Of a stretch of DNA of 64,000 nucleotides, positions 18,426 through 28,267 are shown in pieces (the stretch's first letter is position 1; the number at the start of each line of letters is the position of its first letter). The notes beneath the pieces are model-generated. The model made no database searches, had not been told where the DNA came from, and worked only from the letters and a program-made list of their open reading frames with translations. The DNA is from Microbacterium sp. Marseille-Q6965. GTDB lineage: Bacteria; Actinomycetota; Actinomycetes; Actinomycetales; Microbacteriaceae. A program made the position numbers and the translations under genes. The DNA lies in NCBI RefSeq assembly GCF_946151065.1, contig NZ_CAMGZA010000002.1, positions 186,001 through 250,000 on the forward strand, read 5' to 3'.

Positions 18426-18908
18426 ATGCTTTTTGAGGTTGGCGAGACCGTCGTCTACCCCCACCACGGGGCCGCGACGATCACGGAAGTCAAGACTCGC
18501 AAGATCAAGGGCGAAGAGAAGGTCTACCTCAAGCTCAACGTCACGCAGGGCGATCTGGTCATCGAGGTCCCCGCCGAGAACGTCGACCTCGTCGGCGTCC
18601 GCGATGTGATCGGCCAGGAGGGCCTCGACAAGGTCTTCGAGGTTCTTCGCGCGCCGTTCACCGAGGAGCCCACCAACTGGTCCCGCCGATACAAGGCGAA
18701 CCTGGAGAAGCTGGCGTCGGGTGACGTCATCAAGGTGAGCGAGGTCGTGCGCGACCTGTGGCGTCGCGACCAGGACCGCGGCCTCTCGGCCGGCGAGAAG
18801 CGCATGCTCGCGAAGGCCCGCCAGATCCTGACGAGCGAGCTCGCGCTCGCCGAGAAGATCGACGAGGAGAAGGCCGCCGCACTCCTCGATGAGGTGCTCG
18901 CGTCCTGA
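18426..18908 (+). CDS. carD: CarD-family RNA polymerase-binding regulator
   Basis: CarD binds the RNA polymerase beta subunit and stabilises open promoter complexes, often at rRNA promoters. The 160-residue protein has the N-terminal RNAP-interaction domain ([15 protein letters not shown], then [24 protein letters not shown]) and a helical DNA-binding half with the [18 protein letters not shown] tryptophan motif. Length and sequence are typical. It is followed by ispDF, as in mycobacteria. The leader holds an inverted repeat that could control its own expression. Confidence 0.97.
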   Translation: MLFEVGETVVYPHHGAATITEVKTRKIKGEEKVYLKLNVTQGDLVIEVPAENVDLVGVRDVIGQEGLDKVFEVLRAPFTEEPTNWSRRYKANLEKLASGDVIKVSEVVRDLWRRDQDRGLSAGEKRMLAKARQILTSELALAEKIDEEKAAALLDEVLAS

Positions 18909-18987
18909 GCAGTCACGGCTCGCGCGCGTCGCGATCCAGACCACACCGCCGGGTGTCCGCAAGGGCACCCGGCGGTACGTTTATGGG

Positions 18988-20283
18988 GTGACCGAAGTCC
19001 TCGCGCCGCGCATCGCGGTTCTCGTCGTCGCCGCCGGCTCCGGAACCCGTCTCGGGGCGGGCGCACCGAAGGCGTTCGTGGGACTGGACCGGCACACGAT
19101 CCTGCGGCATGCGCTGCGCGGCGTCTTCGCCGGGCCGCTCGCCCAGGTCGTGGTGGTGGCGCCGGCCGATCGCGTCGGTGAGGCCCTCACCGATGCCCGC
19201 GAGGCGGCGGGTGACCGGGAGCAGCTCGTGTCGGTGGTGCCGGGCGGCGCGACGCGCCAGGAGTCCGTGGCGGCGGGCTTGCGCAGGGTGCTCCCGGGCG
19301 TCGAGATCGTGCTCGTCCACGACGCCGCGCGCGCCCTCACGCCGCCGGCCGTCTTCGACCGCGTGATCGACGCCGTCGATCGGACGGGCTGGGGCGCGGT
19401 TCCCGTGCTGCCCGTGATCGACACGATCAAGAGGGTCGAGGGCGACCGGATCACGGGCGTCGTCGATCGTTCGCAGCTCGGTGCGGCACAGACGCCGCAG
19501 GGCTTCCGCCGTGACGTGCTCGTGGCCGCCTACGCGACGGCGGACGGGGAGTTCACCGACGACGCGGCGCTCGTCGCCGAGGCGGGGCACCCGCTGGCCG
19601 CGGTGCAGGGCGACCCCCTCGCCTTCAAGATCACGACGCCGGCCGACCTTGAGCGGGCGCGCGCACTCGTCGCCGACTCGCCGATTCCTCCCGTGGGCGG
19701 CTCGGGCGGCATCGTCATGGCCGACGGCGCGACCGTCGACGGCGCGGGCGCCGAGGCCGCGGCGCCCGCGGCGGAGCCCGGGCCGGCGGCCGGGCGGCGT
19801 CCCGGATCGCGGCCCCCGCGGGTCGGCCTGGGCACCGACGTCCACGCGTTCTCGGACGGCGGCACGCTGTGGCTCGCGGGTCTGGAGTGGCCGGGCGAGC
19901 CCGCACTCGCTGGGCATTCCGACGGCGATGCCGTCGCGCACGCCGTCGTGGACGCCCTCCTCTCGGCAGCGGGCCTGGGCGACATCGGCACCCACTTCGG
20001 CACCGATCGCCCCGAGTTCGCCGGCGCGCACGCCGACGCCTTCCTCGCCGAGACGGACCGCCTCGTCCGCGCGGCGGGCTGGGCGGTCGGCAACGTCGCG
20101 GTGCAGGTGCAGGCGCAGCGCCCGCGGTTCGCCGCCCGCCGCGCCGAGGCCGAGGCGGCGTTGTCACGCGCGCTGGGCGGCGCGCCCGTGTCCGTCTCGG
20201 CCACGACGACCGACGGGCTCGGCTTCACCGGGCGCGCCGAGGGCGTGCAGGCGTTCGCGGTCGCGCTGCTCGTGCCCGCCTGA
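18988..20283 (+). CDS. ispDF: Bifunctional IspD-IspF isoprenoid enzyme
   Basis: One 431-residue protein joins two enzymes of the MEP pathway. Residues 1-232 are the cytidylyltransferase IspD, with AAGSGTRLG at 15-23, HDAAR at 111-115 and TPQGF at 169-173. About 45 residues of Ala/Gly/Pro-rich linker follow. Residues 278-431 are the cyclodiphosphate synthase IspF, with metal ligands in GTDVHAF (282-288), HSDGDA and [11 protein letters not shown]. Reading is continuous across the linker. TACGTT lies six bases before the GTG, supporting this start. IspE, the step between, is not in the window. Confidence 0.95.
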   Translation: MTEVLAPRIAVLVVAAGSGTRLGAGAPKAFVGLDRHTILRHALRGVFAGPLAQVVVVAPADRVGEALTDAREAAGDREQLVSVVPGGATRQESVAAGLRRVLPGVEIVLVHDAARALTPPAVFDRVIDAVDRTGWGAVPVLPVIDTIKRVEGDRITGVVDRSQLGAAQTPQGFRRDVLVAAYATADGEFTDDAALVAEAGHPLAAVQGDPLAFKITTPADLERARALVADSPIPPVGGSGGIVMADGATVDGAGAEAAAPAAEPGPAAGRRPGSRPPRVGLGTDVHAFSDGGTLWLAGLEWPGEPALAGHSDGDAVAHAVVDALLSAAGLGDIGTHFGTDRPEFAGAHADAFLAETDRLVRAAGWAVGNVAVQVQAQRPRFAARRAEAEAALSRALGGAPVSVSATTTDGLGFTGRAEGVQAFAVALLVPA

Positions 20284-20334
20284 TCCGGCGACCCGGGCCG
20301 AGGCGCGGCGAGCGGCAACCCGGTGCCGGACGCC

Positions 20335-21255
20335 TCAGCCTTCGAGTGGCAGGGGTGCTGGATCGCGCGGCGCGCGCGACCCCCACGCCAGCAGCACGAG
20401 CCCCGCGCCGAGCACGAGCAGACCAATGATCGCGAGCACGGCGAGCTGTTCGTGCAGCACGACGATGCCGAGCACGCTCGCGGTGAGCGGCTCGCCGAGC
20501 GTCAGGGTCGCTGCCGCCGCAGCGCTCAGCCCGCCGAGGCCCCAGGTGAACAGCGCGTACGCGACGGTGACGGTCACGAGGCCCAGCCAGAGTGACATCG
20601 CGACGCCGCGCGGGTCGGCCAGCCACGCCAGGCTTCCCGTGAACAGCAGCGGGATCGCGAGGACGGCGGATCCGCCGCCCATCGCGCCGACGACGGTGAA
20701 CGGGTGCCACCCGTCGTCGAGCAGGCGCCGCTGCGCCACCGCGAGCACGGCGAACGACGCGCCCGCGCCGATCGATCCGACCACGCCCACGGGATCGGCG
20801 GCGACATCGCCGCCCCCACCCACGCCGAGCAGCACGACGCCGATGGTCGCGAGCGACGTCGCCGACATCCAGGTGGCACTCGGCAGTCGGCGGTGCAGCA
20901 CGCCCTCGATGACGCCGGCCAGAACGGGGGACGAGCCCAGCGCGATCACCGTGCCGATCGCCACGCCGTTGAGGGAGGTGCCGAGGAAGAACAGCGGCTG
21001 GTACACCGTCAGGCATACCGCGGTCACCGCCATGAGCGCGGCGGGGCGGAAGGCGAGTCGCGGCCGCGGCGCGTGCGGCGTGCGGCGCCGACGCAGCCAC
21101 GCGGCGAGGGCCGTCAGCGCGGCGAGAACGGTGCCCCCGATGACAAGACGCACACCGCCGACCGTGAAGGGGGTCGTGCCCTCGGGGCCGAGAGCCTGGG
21201 CGGTGCCCGTCGTGCCGAAGAGGACGGCGGCGGCGAGGACGGCGATCACGGGCAC
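20335..21255 (-). CDS. EamA/DMT-family transporter
   Basis: A 306-residue membrane protein with about ten hydrophobic helices in two EamA repeats, separated near a GVGGGGDVAADP loop. The second repeat ends in TLGEPLTASVLGIVVLHEQL, the best conserved DMT motif. These proteins export metabolites, but substrate cannot be read from sequence. The GTG is preceded by TAGAAC six bases upstream. It converges on ispDF. Confidence 0.85.
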   Translation of the reverse strand: MPVIAVLAAAVLFGTTGTAQALGPEGTTPFTVGGVRLVIGGTVLAALTALAAWLRRRRTPHAPRPRLAFRPAALMAVTAVCLTVYQPLFFLGTSLNGVAIGTVIALGSSPVLAGVIEGVLHRRLPSATWMSATSLATIGVVLLGVGGGGDVAADPVGVVGSIGAGASFAVLAVAQRRLLDDGWHPFTVVGAMGGGSAVLAIPLLFTGSLAWLADPRGVAMSLWLGLVTVTVAYALFTWGLGGLSAAAAATLTLGEPLTASVLGIVVLHEQLAVLAIIGLLVLGAGLVLLAWGSRAPRDPAPLPLEG

Positions 21256-21340
21256 CCCACAGTTCTATCCCACGCACGCGACGCGGATGTTTCGCCGGCG
21301 CTGACCGTAACGTTCAGCGGGCGGTCAGTAGTCTTGTGTG

Positions 21341-22729
21341 GTGACCCTCCGGCTCTACGACACGCGCGCCCAGGCGCTGCGCGACTTCGCGCCCCTCGAC
21401 CCGGGGAACGTCACGATGTACGTGTGCGGGCCGACCGTGCAGTCGGGCCCGCACGTGGGACACCTGCGCGGCGCCCTCGCGTTCGACGTGCTGCGCAGCT
21501 GGCTCGAGCACCGCTACGGCCGCGTCACCTTCGTGCGCAACGTCACCGACATCGACGACAAGGTGCTCGCCAACGCCACGGCCGCCGAGCCGTGGTGGGC
21601 CCTGGCGTACCGCATGGAGCGGGAGTTCGATGCGGCATATGCCGCGATCGGCATCCAGCCGCCCACGTACGAGCCCCGTGCCACCGCGTCGATCCCGCAG
21701 ATGCAGGAGCTCATCGCGCAACTCATCGAGCGCGGTCATGCGTACGCGGCGGCGGGCGACGTGTACTTCGACGTGCGCTCCTGGCCCGCGTACGGCACCC
21801 TCACGCACCAGTCCGTCGACGACATGGAGGATGCCGCCGACGCCGACCCCCGTGGCAAGCGGGATCCGCATGACTTCGCGCTGTGGAAGGGCCGCAAGGC
21901 CGACGAGCCGGCCGACGCCTCGTGGGACTCGCCGTGGGGAGCGGGCCGGCCCGGGTGGCACATCGAGTGCTCGGCGATGGCGAGGCGCTACCTCGGATCC
22001 CAGTTCGACATCCACGGCGGCGGGCTCGATCTGCGATTCCCGCACCACGAGAACGAGCTCGCGCAGTCGCAGGCCGCCGGCGACGGGTTCGCGCGCTACT
22101 GGGTGCACAACGGCCTCGTGACGGTCGAGGGCCAGAAGATGTCGAAGTCGCTCGGCAACGTCACGCCGGCGCGCGACCTTCTGGCCGCCCGCCCCCCGCA
22201 CGTCGTGCGATACGCGCTGCTGGCCGCGCACTACCGGTCCAGCCTCGACATCTCCGAACGCGCGCTCGACGAGGCAGCCGCGGCGCTCGACCGCATCCAT
22301 GGCTTCCTCCTCCGTGCCGAGCGTGCGGGGATCGCGGCGGATGCCGGCGGGCCGCTCCCTGCCGACTTCGCCGCGGCGATGGACGACGACCTCGGCGTGC
22401 CGCAGGCGCTCGCGGTCGTGCACGACACCGTGCGGGCCGGCAACACGGCCCTCGACGCCGGCGATACGGCCGCCGCGAGCGACGCCCTTCGCGGCGTGGT
22501 CGCGATGCTGCGGATCCTCGGCCTCGACGCGCCGGACCGCGACGGCGGGGCCGCGGGCGTCGCGGAGGCGACGCTCGACACTCTCCTGACCACCCTCATC
22601 GCCCAGCGCGCCGAGGCGCGCGCGGCGAAGGACTGGGGCACGGCCGATCGGCTTCGCGATGCGTTCGTGGCCGCCGGCATCACCCTTGAGGACACACCAG
22701 ACGGCACACATTGGAGCATCGATGGCTAA
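21341..22729 (+). CDS. cysS: Cysteinyl-tRNA synthetase
   Basis: The 462-residue class I synthetase has the zinc ligand in YVCGPTV, the HIGH-like GPHVGHLRG, the substrate-binding region WHIECSAMA and the KMSKS loop [14 protein letters not shown]-like helical tail completes the enzyme. Two GTG codons are adjacent (21338 and 21341). I choose the second because TAGTCT (21329-21334) is then exactly six bases upstream, as in the other leaderless genes here. Its 3' end overlaps rlmB by eight bases. Confidence 0.96.
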   Translation: MTLRLYDTRAQALRDFAPLDPGNVTMYVCGPTVQSGPHVGHLRGALAFDVLRSWLEHRYGRVTFVRNVTDIDDKVLANATAAEPWWALAYRMEREFDAAYAAIGIQPPTYEPRATASIPQMQELIAQLIERGHAYAAAGDVYFDVRSWPAYGTLTHQSVDDMEDAADADPRGKRDPHDFALWKGRKADEPADASWDSPWGAGRPGWHIECSAMARRYLGSQFDIHGGGLDLRFPHHENELAQSQAAGDGFARYWVHNGLVTVEGQKMSKSLGNVTPARDLLAARPPHVVRYALLAAHYRSSLDISERALDEAAAALDRIHGFLLRAERAGIAADAGGPLPADFAAAMDDDLGVPQALAVVHDTVRAGNTALDAGDTAAASDALRGVVAMLRILGLDAPDRDGGAAGVAEATLDTLLTTLIAQRAEARAAKDWGTADRLRDAFVAAGITLEDTPDGTHWSIDG

Positions 22730-23690
22730 GCCCGGACGCCCCGGCGCGAGCAGGGGCAAGAAGAAGGGTCCCACCAAGGGCACCGGCGGTCACAACCGCA
22801 AGTCGCTCGAGGGGCGCGGACCCACGCCGAAGGCGGAGGACCGCCCGTACCACAAGGCGCACAAGGCCAAGGCGCTGGCCGAGCGCGCCGCCGCGAAGCG
22901 GCCGGTCGCAGGCCGCAGCTCCCAGCGTCGTCCCAACGACGACAACGAGTACGTGACGGGCCGCAACTCGGTGCTCGAGGCGCTGCGCGCGCGCATCCCC
23001 GCCACGGCGTTCTACATCGCCCAGCGCGTGGAGATGGATGACCGCGTCAAGGAGATGCTGTCGATCGCCGGCAAGCGCGAGATCCCCGTGCTCGAGGTGA
23101 CCCGCCCGGAGCTCGACCGGATGGCGGGCTTCGACGGCGTCCACCAGGGCGTCGCCCTCAAGGTGCCGCCGTACGAGTACGCGCACCCGCAGGATCTGTT
23201 GGAGCGGATCGTCGACGCCGGGGAGACGCCGCTGCTCGTCGCGCTCGACGGCGTGACCGATCCGCGCAACCTCGGCGCGATCATCCGCTCCACGGCGGCC
23301 TTCGGTGGGCAGGGTCTGATCCTGCCCCAGCGACGCTCGGCCGGCGTGAACGCCGCGGCATGGAAGACGAGCGCGGGCGCGCTGGCGCGCATCCCCGTCG
23401 CGATGGCGTCCAACCTGACGAGCACGCTCAAGGACCTCAAGAAGCAGGGGGTCTTCGTGCTGGGGCTCGACGGCGACGGCGAGGTGTCGCTGCCCGAGCT
23501 GCAGCTGGCCGACCGGCCGATCGTGATCGTCGTCGGCAGTGAGGGCAAGGGGCTGTCGCGACTGGTGACGGAGAACTGCGATCAGGTCGTGTCGATCCCG
23601 ATCTCGGCGGCCACCGAGTCGCTCAACGCGGGCATCGCGGCCTCGGTCGCGCTGTACCAGGTCGCCACCATCCGCGCGGCCCAGCAGTAG
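22722..23690 (+). CDS. rlmB: 23S rRNA (guanosine-2'-O-)-methyltransferase, RlmB/TrmH family
   Basis: A SPOUT methyltransferase that methylates a ribose in rRNA. The 322-residue protein has a basic, disordered N-tail of about 75 residues ([14 protein letters not shown]), a SpoU substrate-binding domain ([13 protein letters not shown]), and the knotted SAM domain. Its three motifs are [28 protein letters not shown] and [17 protein letters not shown]. It overlaps the cysS 3' end; cysS-rlmB pairing is common in actinobacteria. The exact rRNA site is assumed from the family. Confidence 0.93.
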   Translation: MAKPGRPGASRGKKKGPTKGTGGHNRKSLEGRGPTPKAEDRPYHKAHKAKALAERAAAKRPVAGRSSQRRPNDDNEYVTGRNSVLEALRARIPATAFYIAQRVEMDDRVKEMLSIAGKREIPVLEVTRPELDRMAGFDGVHQGVALKVPPYEYAHPQDLLERIVDAGETPLLVALDGVTDPRNLGAIIRSTAAFGGQGLILPQRRSAGVNAAAWKTSAGALARIPVAMASNLTSTLKDLKKQGVFVLGLDGDGEVSLPELQLADRPIVIVVGSEGKGLSRLVTENCDQVVSIPISAATESLNAGIAASVALYQVATIRAAQQ

Positions 23691-23708
23691 CCGCCCTCGG
23701 GGAGCGGA

Positions 23709-23876
23709 TCAGGCGGACGCGGCCCGCTCCTCGGGCGACGCTTCCCATCGCTGCGCGTACAGGGCGAGGGGCTGCATGGCGGTCAGGAGCTCGGCGCCGC
23801 GCGGCGTGAGGCCGTAGCGCACCGTGACCGGCGTGGTGGGCTCCACCGCACGGGCCACGAGTCCGGCCATTTCTTC
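23709..23876 (-). pseudogene. C-terminal fragment of an HxlR/winged-helix-type regulator
   Basis: The minus-strand frame encodes 55 residues that resemble the end of an HxlR-like regulator: the wing strand VTVRYGLTPRGAELLTAM and the last helix LALYAQRW, up to a normal stop at 23711-23709. Upstream of about 23876 the frame continues without a stop but loses all resemblance and reads antisense to an oxidase fragment. The recognition helix and N-terminus are gone, so it cannot work as a DNA-binding protein. The family call is moderate because so little remains. Confidence 0.55.
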
Positions 23877-24176
23877 GCGATCCGCGCCGTCGGGGGAGCG
23901 GTCGCGGATGTGCCCGCCGATGCGACGGCATACGGCTGGCGCGAAGCGGGATTCTCGGTCTCGGCGTTCGGCTCGGTCCGGTCCGGGCTCGACGAGCGCT
24001 GGCCACGCCTCGTGCCTTTCTTCGAGGGCATGTACCTCAGCTTCGAGTCGACCATGCCGCCGCCCGTGGAGCGTGCGTTCCCACCCGCCCACCTGCGCCG
24101 GTTGCGGGAGCTGAAGCGACGCTATGATCCCACCGGCCTGTTCCGGGACAACTTCTTCATCGACCCGGCAGGGTGA
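23871..24176 (+). pseudogene. C-terminal fragment of a BBE-type FAD-linked oxidase
   Basis: The plus-strand frame encodes about 101 residues ending at TGA 24174-24176. Visible motifs are GGAVADVPADATAYGWRE and, at the end, LRELKRRYDPTGLFRDNFFID, the classic berberine-bridge C-terminus of FAD_binding_4 oxidases. The FAD-binding domain and start are missing. Resemblance begins within a few bases of where the opposite-strand regulator fragment ends, which marks a deletion junction. The fragment has no plausible start signal and is presumably inactive. Confidence 0.75.
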
Positions 24177-24194
24177 GCAGCGCGGTGCTCGCCA

Positions 24195-24203
24195 GGGGGG
24201 GGG
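24195..24203. repeat. homopolymer of nine G
   Basis: Nine consecutive G residues lie between the oxidase remnant and the DUF4032 gene, outside any coding sequence. Confidence 0.6.
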
Positions 24204-24219
24204 CACGCAAGCGCCCGGA

Positions 24220-25518
24220 TCAGACGCGGTCGCGCCAGTCGCCCTCCGCGTCGTCCGGCGACACGGCGCCCATTGCGGCGGTGAAGGTCTCCGTGGGCGG
24301 GCCCATGATCGTCGCCTCGTCGCGCCGGTGGCGCAGCACGTTCTCGATGTAGCTCGAGAGGGTCTCGGCCAGAGGAACCCACTGCTCGCGCTGCTCGGAG
24401 ATGAGCCAGCGGTGCTCGAGCACCTGATGGAACACCTCGGCCGGCTCGAGTTTCGCGCGCAGCTCGATGGGGATCGCGCGGACCACGGGCTCGAAGACGC
24501 GCGTCAGCCACTCGTGGGCGGCGATCTCCTCCTCGTCCTCGCCGCGCTCGGTGCGGACGCGGTACTCGTCGAGGTCGTTCAGCAGGCGACGGGCCTGATT
24601 TTCCTGCACGTCGAGGCCGGTCAGGCGCAGCAGGCGGCGCTGGTGGTGACCCGCATCGACGACCTTCGGCGTGATCGACACGTGGGCGCCGTCCGGCGCG
24701 GTCTGGATCGCCATCTCGCCGATGTCGAAGCCCAGGTCGTTCAGGCGCCGCACGCGCTCGGTGATGCGCCACGATTCCGACATGTCGAACGACTCCGGTG
24801 CCGTCAGCTCCGCCCACAGCGACCGGTATGCCGAGACGATGCCGTCGGCGATGCGGATCGCGTCGACGTCCGCATCGATCCGGCCGCTCGCCGCCAGGTC
24901 CATGATCTCGCCGGCGATGTTCGTGCGCGCCAGGTCCAGGTCGTGCTCGCGTTGGCCGTCGCTGAGCGCCGTGCCGCCCTCGTGCAGCTCCGCCGTCTCG
25001 GCATCGACGAGGTACGCGGCGAACGATCCCGCGTCGCGGCGGAAGAGCGTGTTCGACAGCGACACGTCACCCCAGTAGAAGCCCACGTTGTGCAGCCGCA
25101 CGAGCAGCAGCGCGAGCGCGTCGACGAGGCGCGTGGCGGTGTCGGGGCGCAGCGTCTGCGTGAACAGTGCACGGTATGGCATCGAGAAGCTCAGGTGAGC
25201 GGTCACCAGGGCGGCGGGCAGCGGATCGCCGGCCGGTGTCGTTCGGCCCGCGATCACCGCCACGCGGCGCACGCACGGGATCTCGAGGCGCTGCAGCGCA
25301 CCGAGCATCTCGTACTCGCGGCGCGCCATGTGCTCGGTCGTCTCCTTGACGGCCACCACCTGTCCCGACAGCTCGCTGAAGCGCACGATGTGCCGGGAGA
25401 TGCCCTTCGGCAGGCGCACGATGTGCTCCCGCGGCCACTCCTCCAGCCGGGTGCGCCAGGGCAGCGCCAGCAGCTGGGGGTCGATCTCGCTCGCCGTGAT
25501 GCGCAGCGACTCGGGCAT
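24220..25518 (-). CDS. DUF4032 protein with kinase-like fold
   Basis: The 432-residue protein has an N-terminal domain resembling lipopolysaccharide/Kdo kinases. VAVK58 matches the ATP lysine, followed by E68/E70. H143-x-G-x-x-WGD151 with N156 resembles a catalytic loop and D172 in YLVDAETAEL a metal-binding Asp. The C-terminal half is the helical DUF4032 domain. No signal or membrane helix is visible, so it is probably cytoplasmic. It lies downstream of ugpC on the same strand. The substrate is unknown; kinase activity is inferred from motifs only. Confidence 0.75.
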   Translation of the reverse strand: MPESLRITASEIDPQLLALPWRTRLEEWPREHIVRLPKGISRHIVRFSELSGQVVAVKETTEHMARREYEMLGALQRLEIPCVRRVAVIAGRTTPAGDPLPAALVTAHLSFSMPYRALFTQTLRPDTATRLVDALALLLVRLHNVGFYWGDVSLSNTLFRRDAGSFAAYLVDAETAELHEGGTALSDGQREHDLDLARTNIAGEIMDLAASGRIDADVDAIRIADGIVSAYRSLWAELTAPESFDMSESWRITERVRRLNDLGFDIGEMAIQTAPDGAHVSITPKVVDAGHHQRRLLRLTGLDVQENQARRLLNDLDEYRVRTERGEDEEEIAAHEWLTRVFEPVVRAIPIELRAKLEPAEVFHQVLEHRWLISEQREQWVPLAETLSSYIENVLRHRRDEATIMGPPTETFTAAMGAVSPDDAEGDWRDRV

Positions 25519-25617
25519 CTGTTGTCTCTCCGCTCAGCTCGTCGGTGGTGCGCCCCGCATGCACCGCGGCGCGGACCGATGCGAGCACCGGTCCGCGCCG
25601 CGGATGGATCTCTGCGA

Positions 25618-26721
<1,104 letters not shown>

Positions 26722-26955
26722 GTCGTTTCTCCTTCACCGGCAGGTACGTGCCGGACGATCCGTAGTGATGGAACGGCGGGGGCACCCGCCGCGACCCGTC
26801 ATTGGGTCGCCATCAGTATGGCACGCGCGCCGATTCCGTGGGGCGCGAAGCCGGTCGCGTCGGGCGATTGCGGCGCGACCGGGGGAGCGCATTCCCAGGA
26901 CCCGGGACTATCCTCGGGAAGGTTGGGGAGGCCGCACGAGCGGCGAGGGAGGACC

Positions 26956-27978
26956 ATGTCGAGCGACGAGACGCCGAACGCACCGGTGCCGGACGAGGCC
27001 CCGAAGGGCCACCCGGTCGACCCGGCTCAGGCGCGGCACGGTCGCGAGGCGGCCGAGTCGGCCGCCGACGTGAGCCGTCGCGAGGCGCTGCGCGAGAAGG
27101 CGAAGCAGGTGTCCGCGCGGCAGAGCCGGCGTCGTGTGCTCACGCGGGTCGGGATCGGTGTCGGTGCGCTCGCGATCGTGGGGGCCGCCGCGTTCGCGAT
27201 CACCAACACCGTCGTTCCCGAGGTGACCTCGGAGACGCGGGTGCCTGCGGGGTTCGTCGATGGCGGTTTCACGGTGAACGGGCGCGACGTCACGGCGATG
27301 ATCGATTCGGCCGACGCCACCCCGACCCCGACCCCGACGCCCACCCAGGAGCCGGAGGCCGAGGAGACGCCGGCGGCCGAGCCCGTCCAGATCCGCGTGT
27401 ACGTCGACTATCTCTCCGCCGAATCGGGGGAGTTCGAGCGTGCGAACGCCGCCCGTCTGGCGCGTTGGGTGGAGGGCGGGGACGTCACGCTCAGCTACCA
27501 CCCCGTGGCGCTGCTGACTCCGAAGTCCAACGGCACGAAGTACTCGCAGCGCGCGGTCGCGGCGGCGGCCTGCGTCGCCACGCACGCACCCGAGGCCTTC
27601 CCGTCGTTCAACCACGCCCTCCTGCTGGACCAGCCCGAGCCCGGTACCGCGGGCTACACCGACGAGCAGCTCGCCGACCTAGCGGTCGCCTCCGGCGCCA
27701 CCAACGAGCGCAACGTGCGCGAGTGCATCGAGCTGGCCCCATACCTGGACTGGGCGCGGCAGACGACGAACGAGGCCCTCGACGGAGCGCTGCCGGGAAC
27801 CGATGGCGTCACGCTCGCGGGTGCCCCGCTGATCCTCGTCGACGGCGAGGCCTACGTCGGCTCGCTCGACGACCCCGCCGAGTTCACGCAGTTCGTGCTC
27901 ACGGTGGAGAGCGACGCCTACCTGTCGACCCCGTCGCCCACGCCGACGCCCTCGGGCAGCGCCACACCCGCGGAGTGA
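26956..27978 (+). CDS. Membrane-anchored thioredoxin-fold (DsbA-like) protein lacking CxxC
   Basis: The 340-residue protein has a charged cytoplasmic tail, one membrane helix (about 64-86), a Pro-Thr-rich linker (TPTPTPTPTQEP) and an extracytoplasmic DsbA/thioredoxin-like domain from about 145. Where DsbA proteins have DY-x-CPYCG, this one has DYLSAESGEF, so S154 and S157 replace both active cysteines. The domain otherwise keeps the family pattern: VALLTPKSNGTKYSQRAVAAAACVATH, then GAPLILVDGEAYVG with the cis-Pro region. Two other cysteines remain. It may be a redox-inactive scaffold or chaperone. GGGAGG precedes the ATG. Confidence 0.8.
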   Translation: MSSDETPNAPVPDEAPKGHPVDPAQARHGREAAESAADVSRREALREKAKQVSARQSRRRVLTRVGIGVGALAIVGAAAFAITNTVVPEVTSETRVPAGFVDGGFTVNGRDVTAMIDSADATPTPTPTPTQEPEAEETPAAEPVQIRVYVDYLSAESGEFERANAARLARWVEGGDVTLSYHPVALLTPKSNGTKYSQRAVAAAACVATHAPEAFPSFNHALLLDQPEPGTAGYTDEQLADLAVASGATNERNVRECIELAPYLDWARQTTNEALDGALPGTDGVTLAGAPLILVDGEAYVGSLDDPAEFTQFVLTVESDAYLSTPSPTPTPSGSATPAE

Positions 27979-28022
27979 GCCCGGGCGGGCAGCGGCGGGC
28001 CACGCCCTAGGATGGAACGCGC

Positions 28023-28095
28023 GCCGGCTTAGCTCAGTTGGTAGAGCACCGCTCTTGTAAAGCGGGGGTCGTGGGTTCGAGCCCCTCAGCCGGCA
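28023..28095 (+). tRNA. tRNA-Thr (anticodon TGT)
   Basis: A 73-base cloverleaf. Acceptor arms GCCGGCT and AGCCGGC pair, the D-arm reads TAGCTCAGTTGGTAGAGCA, the anticodon loop is CTTGTAA with TGT, and the T-arm holds GGTTCGA. CCA is not encoded. Confidence 0.97.
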
Positions 28096-28267
28096 CCGAA
28101 GGGTCTCGCGCGACGTTCCGCCTGCGCACGCAGGCGCGTCGGGTCGATGGGCGAGCGAACTCTCGACGCCGCACCGCGATGACGGCCGGTGACGGGAAGA
28201 GTGTCGCCGAACCGCTACGCTTCGAGCGGCATGGCATGTGCCGTGAGTCGCGTCAGGAGAACAACAC

